Assembly (NCBI GenBank): GCA_045612925.1
Contig: JAZKZX010000045.1
Coordinates: forward strand, 1 to 8,581
DNA length: 8,581 bases
Direction: 5' to 3'
Source: UBA1189 sp045612925
GTDB taxonomy: Bacteria > Bacteroidota > Bacteroidia > Bacteroidales > Bacteroidaceae
Every line of letters starts with the position of its first letter. Position 1 is the first letter of the stretch. The notes under the pieces are model-generated. The model made no database searches and was not told the origin of the DNA. It was given only the letters and a program-made list of their open reading frames with translations. Below, one piece after another: positions 1 through 4,653 of this stretch. Made by a program: the position numbers and the translations under genes.

Positions 1-48
1 ATCCGCACCATCGAGTCACTGGGCTTCGAGGTGAAGAAAGAGGAATAA
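1..48 (+). CDS. 3' end of an unidentified protein-coding gene
   Basis: Frame 1 is open from the first base and ends in TAA at 46-48. It gives 15 residues, IRTIESLGFEVKKEE, with a charged Lys/Glu tail of the kind common at protein C-termini. The fragment is too short to assign a family. It converges on the minus-strand operon that ends at 181, and the 132 bases between them hold only dyad-symmetry elements. The frame could be chance, but good codon use and a stop followed directly by hairpins support a real gene end. Confidence 0.5.
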   Translation: MRTIESLGFEVKKEE

Positions 49-65
49 AAGGGATTTTGGGCTGA

Positions 66-140
66 GGTGTCGGTAATTGCTTGTAATTCGCTGTTGTATT
101 GATAGATAAATACCGACACCCCAGTGTATAGGGTGTCGGT
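66..140 (+). terminator. Overlapping alternative hairpins between convergent genes
   Basis: ACCGACACCC at 112-121 and GGGTGTCGGT at 131-140 form a perfect 10-bp stem with a 9-base loop. GGTGTCGGTA at 66-75 is a perfect partner for TACCGACACC at 111-120. The middle arm can therefore pair with only one of the two outer arms. The element lies between genes that end toward each other, so a bidirectional terminator is the simplest reading. No long U-run follows on either strand, which makes termination by this element alone uncertain. Confidence 0.5.
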
Positions 141-159
141 CGTGAGAGAAGATAGTTTT

Positions 160-180
160 AGGTAAATCTAATTATTACCT
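160..180 (-). terminator. Small hairpin abutting the stop of the plug-like gene
   Basis: AGGTAA at 160-165 pairs perfectly with TTACCT at 175-180 across a 9-base loop. On the minus strand it starts at the base after the TAA stop at 183-181. The stem is only 6 bp and no long T-run follows, so it is a weak candidate. It may act together with the larger dyad at 112-140. Confidence 0.3.
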
Positions 181-834
181 TTATTTATCCTTCTTGCCTG
201 CTTTGGTGGTTACAATGATTACTCCATTCTTTCCTTTCTCACCATACATCTCTTCCGCAGCCTCTCCACCCGCTTTGAGCACATCAATATGATCAATGGT
301 CTCTGAATTAATCTTGGCAAAATCTTCAGGTGATGTTTCTTTTCCATCGACAATAACGAGGGGATCAGAAACTATAGTCACATTAGCGCTCTTGGTCGTT
401 ACCTTAATCACTCCTTTACTGCCTTTCTCACCATACGACTTGGCGACTTCAGAACTTGGCTCGAAAACATAGACACTGGCAACATCTTCCGATTTTATCA
501 AAGCCATCTCTTCATTTGACGATTCTTTGCCATCTACAATGATGAGCGGCCCTAACATTTTGGAGACTACTATAGGCCCGTTGGCATTCCCTTCAATGGT
601 AAAGGTTTTTTCCGCCTCATCGCCCGTATATATCACGTGATGCTTCTCCAGCACGCCTTTGCCTTGCTTGTAAGCAATCATATACTTTGAGATGCGTTTG
701 CCTTCGAGCTGCGAACCGTCGAAGTGCTCTATCGGCTGCTTGTCGATAATGTACTTGTCTATCGTGTCGTTTGCTACCTTGGCTTGGGTACCGATGGCTA
801 CGGCACAGAGTGCCGTCAATAGGATTGTTCTCAT
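181..834 (-). CDS. Secreted protein with tandem TonB-receptor plug-like modules, no barrel
   Basis: The protein has 217 residues. Residues 1-18 look like a signal peptide with a TQA cleavage site, so the mature form is probably periplasmic or outer-membrane associated. It holds two related modules. The first (about 96-148) runs from PLIIVDGKE to YGEKGSKGVIKVTTK; the second (about 158-212) runs from PLVIVDGKE to YGEKGKNGVIIVTTK. This is the plug-domain signature of SusC-like TonB-dependent receptors (xVDGxx, then IxxIxVLK, then YGxxGxNGVIxITTK). Residues 27-70 may be a worn third copy. No transmembrane barrel follows, so it cannot be a transporter. It is the last gene after an ECF sigma factor and its anti-sigma partner, with a 22-base gap, so co-transcription is likely. 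A role as sensor, ligand or decoy for the TonB/anti-sigma machinery is inference. Module assignment is fairly sure; function is unknown. Confidence 0.85.
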   Translation of the reverse strand: MRTILLTALCAVAIGTQAKVANDTIDKYIIDKQPIEHFDGSQLEGKRISKYMIAYKQGKGVLEKHHVIYTGDEAEKTFTIEGNANGPIVVSKMLGPLIIVDGKESSNEEMALIKSEDVASVYVFEPSSEVAKSYGEKGSKGVIKVTTKSANVTIVSDPLVIVDGKETSPEDFAKINSETIDHIDVLKAGGEAAEEMYGEKGKNGVIIVTTKAGKKDK

Positions 835-856
835 AATTTTGAATGTTTTAGTGGGT

Positions 857-1393
857 TTAATTTATTGCTAACATTGAAGTACTTCCTTCCTCAGAATCTT
901 TGTTCATGATATACATCTTGGTGGTGCCGTCGGCAAGGGTGGCAGTCACCAACACGCACTCTTTGATGGGCGATGCCGTTACCGTCTCTACATCCTCCAC
1001 ATTCATCAGTTGCTGCACATATCCCGCAATCTCTACGGTCGTGAAGGCCTCGTTGGGCACTTCCTCTTGCGGTAGTTGTACGTTGAGCACAAGCAGCAGG
1101 GCGATAGCTGCAGCCGCGCCGCTTATCCAAGCCATACGGCGGATGATAGGTCTTGATTGCTTGGGCTTCGTCTGACTCACGATGCGGTCAAACTCCTCGG
1201 CTCCTTCCTTGGAGAGCAGCGCTTCGTTAGCGTGCTCCATCCGTATCATCTGGGCTATGGCGCGTTCATCCTCCTCAGCCTCGTTTGCGGCGTAGTATGC
1301 AGCGAGCAAGGCCTCCTCGGCCACCGTCGTATCCGCTTCGAGATACCTGGCCACGAGTGCCATGCGCGTATCCTTATCCTTTATATCCATCAT
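857..1393 (-). CDS. Probable single-pass anti-sigma factor
   Basis: The protein has 178 residues. About 87 acidic, helical residues face the cytoplasm (Glu/Ala-rich around 25-70). One hydrophobic segment follows at about 88-107, then a periplasmic tail of about 70 residues. This topology, with the start codon overlapping the sigma-factor stop as ATGA (1393-1390), is typical of an anti-sigma factor co-translated with its sigma. A second ATG directly follows the first, so translation could begin at 1390. No zinc-binding HxxxCxxC motif and no FecR domain is visible, so it is a different type from the anti-sigma encoded at 3155-4066. The tail contains the stretch VLVTATLADGTTKMYIM, which resembles a small beta domain that could sense a partner. 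Role inferred from topology and context. Confidence 0.75.
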   Translation of the reverse strand: MMDIKDKDTRMALVARYLEADTTVAEEALLAAYYAANEAEEDERAIAQMIRMEHANEALLSKEGAEEFDRIVSQTKPKQSRPIIRRMAWISGAAAAIALLLVLNVQLPQEEVPNEAFTTVEIAGYVQQLMNVEDVETVTASPIKECVLVTATLADGTTKMYIMNKDSEEGSTSMLAIN

Positions 1394-1890
1394 AACTGAC
1401 CTTTTATTAGTTCCAACATCTGTTTTCTTGCTTTCGACAGGGTAGACTTGATGCTTGTCTTGGGCTTGCCTGTGCGTGTAGCTATCTCATCGAGCGAGAG
1501 ACCTTCGTCGTTTCTCAGGTGCAGATACTCCCGCTGTGTCGTGGTGAGCGACCCATAGATGCTCTCCTGTATGCGCTTCAAGTCCTCACGGTCGGTCAGC
1601 ACGGTCGCTTCGGTTCCGCCAAGGTAGTTGTCGTGTGTCAGTGCCTGCAACTCCAAATGTGCCTTCCGATAGTGCTCCACGCAGATATTCTTCGTCAGCC
1701 TTATGGCCATCGCCTCGGTATCTTTCATCGGGTAGCCCTGCTCCGTCAGCTCCCAAAGCGCAATCATCGCCTCCTGCACCACATCGTCGGGTTCCACTCC
1801 CGAAGGCAGTGCAAAGCTCCGCGCCAGCGCCAGCAGCTTGCCTCTAACTTTCCTCGACAATATGTCAAATCTATCCTTCTCCATAATCAT
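1390..1890 (-). CDS. ECF-type RNA polymerase sigma factor (second system)
   Basis: From the start chosen here the protein has 166 residues, the usual ECF length. The N-terminal half is a sigma region 2: EPDDVVQEAMIALWEL matches region 2.2, and RLTKNICVEHYRK fits region 2.4, which contacts the -10 element. The C-terminal half is a region 4 helix-turn-helix: LTTTQREYLHLRNDEGLSLD, then TGKPKTSIKSTLSKARKQM. It should direct core polymerase to its own promoters until bound by the anti-sigma encoded immediately downstream. An upstream in-frame ATG at 1923 would add 11 residues, but it lies inside a likely promoter (1928-1921). The candidates after the promoter are ATGs at 1902, 1890 and 1884; 1890 follows the purine-rich stretch GGTAGAGACA. 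Family is certain, start less so. Confidence 0.9.
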   Translation of the reverse strand: MIMEKDRFDILSRKVRGKLLALARSFALPSGVEPDDVVQEAMIALWELTEQGYPMKDTEAMAIRLTKNICVEHYRKAHLELQALTHDNYLGGTEATVLTDREDLKRIQESIYGSLTTTQREYLHLRNDEGLSLDEIATRTGKPKTSIKSTLSKARKQMLELIKGQL

Positions 1891-1920
1891 TGTCTCTACC
1901 ATGAGGACGCAAAACGGAGG

Positions 1921-1928
1921 CAAAAGTA
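1921..1928 (-). promoter_or_regulatory. Bacteroidetes-type -7 element for the second sigma operon
   Basis: On the minus strand 1928-1921 reads TACTTTTG followed by C, an exact TAnnTTTG match. Transcription should start near 1915, leaving a leader of about 25 bases to the ATG at 1890. No clear -33 TTG partner was found. The same bases are covered by the longest version of the sigma reading frame, which argues for the shorter start. Confidence 0.5.
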
Positions 1929-2093
1929 AATCAAAAAAGAGTAAAATCTATCTCGGAACTGGATGTAGCGAAAATGGCTGGTCAATTCCTTGTATCTTCT
2001 GGTGATAAAAGTTTATTTTGGGTTGGCAGTGGCAGAAATGGATGTCTACTAATATCCTTCGGCAAACTTTTTGCAAAGATTTTCGAAGGCTTG

Positions 2094-2141
2094 AAAAAAA
2101 ATTATCACTATAGTGAAAAAGTTTTTTCAACATAGCGATAA
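2094..2141 (-). terminator. Intrinsic terminator 2 of the MerR-family gene
   Basis: An imperfect 40-base palindrome spans 2102-2141. TTATCACTAT pairs with ATAGCGATAA with one A-C mismatch, and the stem continues through GAAAAA/TTTTTT with one bulge. On the minus strand it is directly followed by eight T's (2101-2094), a strong intrinsic-terminator pattern. It is the second in tandem downstream of the MerR-family stop. Its outer arm also contains the perfect 10-bp palindrome CACTATAGTG (2106-2115). Confidence 0.75.
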
Positions 2142-2185
2142 AAAATTATCATAGGCTCGATAAAATTTTGTCAAGCCTATGATAA
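2141..2185 (-). terminator. Intrinsic terminator 1 of the MerR-family gene
   Basis: TTATCATAGGCT (2146-2157) pairs perfectly with AGCCTATGATAA (2174-2185). After one C/A mismatch the stem continues inward through GATAAAA/TTTTGTC, with one G-T wobble, so the 40-base element is nearly one continuous inverted repeat. On the minus strand it begins 29 bases after the MerR-family stop and is followed by TTTTT (2145-2141). Stem plus T-run makes it a confident terminator for leftward transcription. Confidence 0.85.
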
Positions 2186-2214
2186 ATTGGTTTGGGAAGT
2201 TTATTTCAGGATAC

Positions 2215-3039
2215 CTATTTGATGGGTATCTGAACCTCCGTGAGGTAGTCTGCTGCGTCCTGCTTGTTCCACGGGCCATCGAGGTAGCAGAAGCGGGGGT
2301 TGCCGCTGAGTTGCATTCCCTGCTCTTCGATATAGGCCAAGGCCTCGGTCATCGTCTCAGAGAATCTGTCGTACGGACCGTGATGCAGGAGGCAGAGCGC
2401 TTTCGGTATCTCGGGCGCTTCGTAGAAACGCAGGATTTCCGTGTCGGGGTGCATCTCCCCTACTGCCTCGCAATACTCCAGGTCGATGTTCTCGTCGCGG
2501 TGCTCGGTATCGTGCTCCATCGTGTAGCAGTACTGCGGCTCGGGGCAGGTGCAGCCCACGCGCATCATCTCGGGTCCGATGACATTGACGCATAAGGGGC
2601 CCAATTCATCGTAGTTCTTTATTACCTTGCGGTAGCTTGCCACTATGCGGCTTGGAATTCTTTTGATGGTTGTTTTGTTCATTGTTTTGTTTGTTGTGGA
2701 GAGCTGTGCCAGACTTTCCAGCTGCTTCAGTTGCTGCTGTAGCCGGGCTATCTCGGCACGGCATTGTGCCATCCTCCGCTCTATCATCGCTGAGTCGGGC
2801 CTGTAGTCTCCTCGGTCAAGGATGTCGGCAATCTCATCGAGTGACAGCCCCATACTCTTCAGGTGGAGGATCCGATACAGTCGTTGCGACTGGCTCAGGT
2901 CGTATTGCCTGTAGCCTGTCCATTCGTCGACAACGGCAGGCTTCAGCAGTCCCTTCTCTTCGTAGTGTCGCAATGCACGCACGGTGACACGGCACAATTT
3001 GGAAAACTCTCCGATTTTTAACTTTGTTTTTTCTCTCAT
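2215..3039 (-). CDS. MerR-family regulator with GyrI-like effector-binding domain
   Basis: The protein has 274 residues. Residues 8-77 are a MerR winged helix: KIGEFSKLCRVTVRALRHYE, then GLLKP, GYRQY and MGLSLDEIADIL. Residues 85-115 form the usual dimerising coiled coil. Residues about 124-272 are a GyrI-like (AraC effector-binding) domain as in BmrR-type multidrug sensors. It includes CTCPEPQYC (163-171) and the acidic stretch DENIDLEYCEAV that lines ligand pockets in the family. Such proteins bind small, often cationic or lipophilic, ligands and twist promoter DNA to activate transcription. No efflux gene is adjacent, so the target is not evident. The longer reading frame from 3135 is rejected because it runs through a good promoter (3077-3070). 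An exact 12-bp palindrome abuts the ATG, and two terminators follow the stop, so the gene is probably monocistronic. Confidence 0.9.
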   Translation of the reverse strand: MREKTKLKIGEFSKLCRVTVRALRHYEEKGLLKPAVVDEWTGYRQYDLSQSQRLYRILHLKSMGLSLDEIADILDRGDYRPDSAMIERRMAQCRAEIARLQQQLKQLESLAQLSTTNKTMNKTTIKRIPSRIVASYRKVIKNYDELGPLCVNVIGPEMMRVGCTCPEPQYCYTMEHDTEHRDENIDLEYCEAVGEMHPDTEILRFYEAPEIPKALCLLHHGPYDRFSETMTEALAYIEEQGMQLSGNPRFCYLDGPWNKQDAADYLTEVQIPIK

Positions 3040-3051
3040 AATCGTACGATT
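3040..3051. promoter_or_regulatory. 12-bp palindrome at the MerR-family start codon
   Basis: AATCGTACGATT is an exact palindrome whose last base on the minus strand touches the ATG at 3039. It lies about 20 bases downstream of the -7 element, near the predicted transcript start. It is a possible operator. MerR proteins usually bind between -35 and -10, so autoregulation by this gene's own product is uncertain. Confidence 0.4.
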
Positions 3052-3069
3052 TATTGCAGCTTTCGAATG

Positions 3070-3102
3070 CAAAGTTAAATACTGCCGTAGGGTACGAGTC
3101 AA
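3070..3102 (-). promoter_or_regulatory. Promoter of the MerR-family gene
   Basis: The minus strand reads TAACTTTG then C at 3077-3070, an exact TAnnTTTG -7 element. TTGAC (3102-3098) lies 20 bases upstream and fits the -33 box. The expected transcript starts near 3063, giving a leader of about 24 bases. The dyad GAGA-AA-TCTC (3103-3112) sits just upstream of the -33 box. Confidence 0.65.
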
Positions 3103-3154
3103 GAGAAATCTCAACTTTTTTCGGAGAAGAGACAAAAAAACTTTTAATCAACCC

Positions 3155-4066
3155 TCATCGCACCACAATCCCTTCTTCGCCTCTGACGAACTGGGCAATG
3201 CCCATGTCGCCCAGCACTTGTAGGATGACATCGACAGGTTGTTGGCGGCTGAGGCGGAAGTGGATACGCTCATCGAGTAGGCGAACTGTCTCGAAGGTGA
3301 CGGAGAGGTTGTACCACGCCCCTATCTCCTGCATCACGGTGCGCAGGTCTTGGTTGTCGTAGGTGAAGTATCCTTCGACCCAGCTGCTGCGATGGGCAGG
3401 TGTAGCGATGAGTTGCAGCGCTCCGTCGGTATCGACAAATGCCTGTTCGCCGGGCCGCATCAGATGCTCTTTACCTCGATAGGTGACGCCTATGCTGCCT
3501 TCGTAGAGTGCTACATCGGGTGTTCCCTGCGGATAGGCACGCACATCGAAGACGGTACCAAACACCTGTGTCTGTAGTTCTTGGGTGTGCACAATGAAGG
3601 GGAGTCCTTCGTGCTTGGCAACATGGAAACGAGCCTCGCCCGAGAGTGTGACTTCGCGACTTTTCCCGGCAAAATGGGTGGGATATTCCAAGCGGCTATT
3701 GGCACCAAGCAGCACTTCTGTGCTGTCGCTGAGGAGAATGGTGGCCGTGGTGCCTGCTGGAGTGGCGGCAAGGGTGCGTCCATCTTTCTCTGTGAAGGTA
3801 ATCTGTTGCGGTGCATCTATCGAGGCAAACACCTGTATACCATGGGGCATAGGATTGGGTTGTGTGCCGCGTAGGAGAAATACGATGGCCAATATGGCTG
3901 CCACCGATGCTGTGGCTATGTATAGGGTGCGGCGAGTGCGCTGCTTATGGCGACGATTGGCAAAGGCTTGCCAGGCATGCTCGGTCTCTTCTGCCGTGGG
4001 CTCTTGTGTGAGGGCTTCACGAAGGAGTGCCTCGAGGCGGTGGTCGTTGGTGTCGGGTGATTTCAT
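3155..4066 (-). CDS. FecR-family anti-sigma factor
   Basis: The protein has 303 residues and the standard Bacteroidetes FecR layout. A cytoplasmic N-terminus (1-46, with TEETEHAWQAFANRR-like helix content around 24-40) should bind the sigma factor. One membrane segment follows at about 47-66. The periplasmic FecR domain (about 100-195) has LLSDSTEVLLGANSRLEYP, LSGEARFHVA, FIVHT and TQVFGTVFDVRAY. The C-terminal DUF4974-like STN-related domain (about 234-302) starts at YFTYDNQDLRTVMQEIGAWY. FecR proteins hold the ECF sigma inactive and release it when an outer-membrane receptor's N-terminal domain signals through the periplasm. The gene begins 13 bases after the sigma stop. The likely receptor partner, at 4654-6495, is upstream of the sigma rather than downstream as in many SusC/SusD loci. 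No truncation or missing domain was noted. Confidence 0.93.
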   Translation of the reverse strand: MKSPDTNDHRLEALLREALTQEPTAEETEHAWQAFANRRHKQRTRRTLYIATASVAAILAIVFLLRGTQPNPMPHGIQVFASIDAPQQITFTEKDGRTLAATPAGTTATILLSDSTEVLLGANSRLEYPTHFAGKSREVTLSGEARFHVAKHEGLPFIVHTQELQTQVFGTVFDVRAYPQGTPDVALYEGSIGVTYRGKEHLMRPGEQAFVDTDGALQLIATPAHRSSWVEGYFTYDNQDLRTVMQEIGAWYNLSVTFETVRLLDERIHFRLSRQQPVDVILQVLGDMGIAQFVRGEEGIVVR

Positions 4067-4079
4067 ACGGTTGTAATTA

Positions 4080-4607
4080 TCAAATCAATTCTTTCATTGT
4101 TTCTCGTAGGATGCGCAGTGCCTTGCTGATGTGCTTCTTCACCGTATCGGGACTGATGCCGAGGTGCTCGGCCACTTGGCGGTAGGTCTGCTTGTCCCAG
4201 TAGCATAGGCGCAGTATGCTGCGTGTAGGTTCGGGCAGGTTGCGGGCTATCTCTTCGGCATGGCGTAGCAGTGCTTCGTGTTGGCGATAGTTGTCGGCCA
4301 TATCGGCCCGTGTGGCTTCTATGACGGCCTCGATGTGCTCTTGCTCTACCTTCAGATGCTTCAGACGGTTGAGACAGGCATTGCGCACGGTAGCGTAGAG
4401 CCAAGCATGGTCGGTCTCTTCGTCCAGCGTGGAGTGGAGTTGCCAAGCGCGCTCAAACACGTCGCTCACGATATCTCGCGCCTCATCGGCATCGGCCATC
4501 AGTGCCGTCGCATAGCGCACAAGTTTGGGGTACATCTCTACAAACAACGTGTGGAAACGCTGCTCTTCGTCCGAGGCCTCGTGTTTGCGGAATATCGTCA
4601 GTTTCAT
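4080..4607 (-). CDS. ECF-type RNA polymerase sigma factor (FecI-like, partner of FecR)
   Basis: The protein has 175 residues. Region 2 spans about 20-87: FVEMYPKLVRYATALM, then DEARDIVSDVFERAW (region 2.2), then WLYATVRNACLNRLK (2.3-2.4). Region 4 spans about 118-172: LPEPTRSILRLCYWDKQTYR, then LGISPDTVKKHISKALRILR. It is a normal-length ECF sigma with no extra domain. Its downstream neighbour is a FecR anti-sigma (13-base gap). Its upstream neighbour, 46 bases away, is an STN-containing surface protein, so the three probably form one signalling unit. The start is the only ATG that keeps region 2 whole. A TATCTTCG sequence ends only four bases before the ATG, so any transcript from it would be nearly leaderless. 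Otherwise the gene is read through from the STN-protein promoter. Confidence 0.93.
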   Translation of the reverse strand: MKLTIFRKHEASDEEQRFHTLFVEMYPKLVRYATALMADADEARDIVSDVFERAWQLHSTLDEETDHAWLYATVRNACLNRLKHLKVEQEHIEAVIEATRADMADNYRQHEALLRHAEEIARNLPEPTRSILRLCYWDKQTYRQVAEHLGISPDTVKKHISKALRILRETMKELI

Positions 4608-4611
4608 GTTG

Positions 4612-4619
4612 CGAAGATA
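4612..4619 (-). promoter_or_regulatory. Possible -7 element directly before the FecI-like sigma gene
   Basis: The minus strand reads TATCTTCG then C at 4619-4612, one base away from TAnnTTTG. It ends four bases before the ATG at 4607, so transcription would begin almost at the start codon. No convincing -33 box was seen. It could be chance. Confidence 0.3.
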
Positions 4620-4653
4620 CGCCTATTTTCGCAATTAAAGTCCATGAAGAGGG

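Larger units (their letters stand above)
1929..2214. other. AT-rich intergenic region with three successive dyads
   Basis: No credible gene lies between the MerR-family gene and the second sigma operon. Apart from the sigma promoter at its left edge, the region holds three inverted repeats. CCTTCG at 2056-2061 pairs with CGAAGG at 2084-2089 and contains a nested GCAAA/TTTGC stem. Two 40-base palindromes lie at 2102-2141 and 2146-2185. The two palindromes look like terminators for the MerR-family gene. Confidence 0.6.

Noticed and set aside
2094..2101. A8 tract as a possible phase-variation site
   Set aside because: It is outside any gene and is explained as the T-run of an intrinsic terminator.
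1948..2133. 61-residue minus-strand reading frame in the AT-rich intergenic region
   Set aside because: It begins inside a terminator hairpin, has no promoter, and its sequence is low-complexity with no recognisable motif.
2179..2595. 138-residue + strand reading frame
   Set aside because: It is antisense to the MerR-family gene, which has clear domains, and starts within the terminator palindrome.
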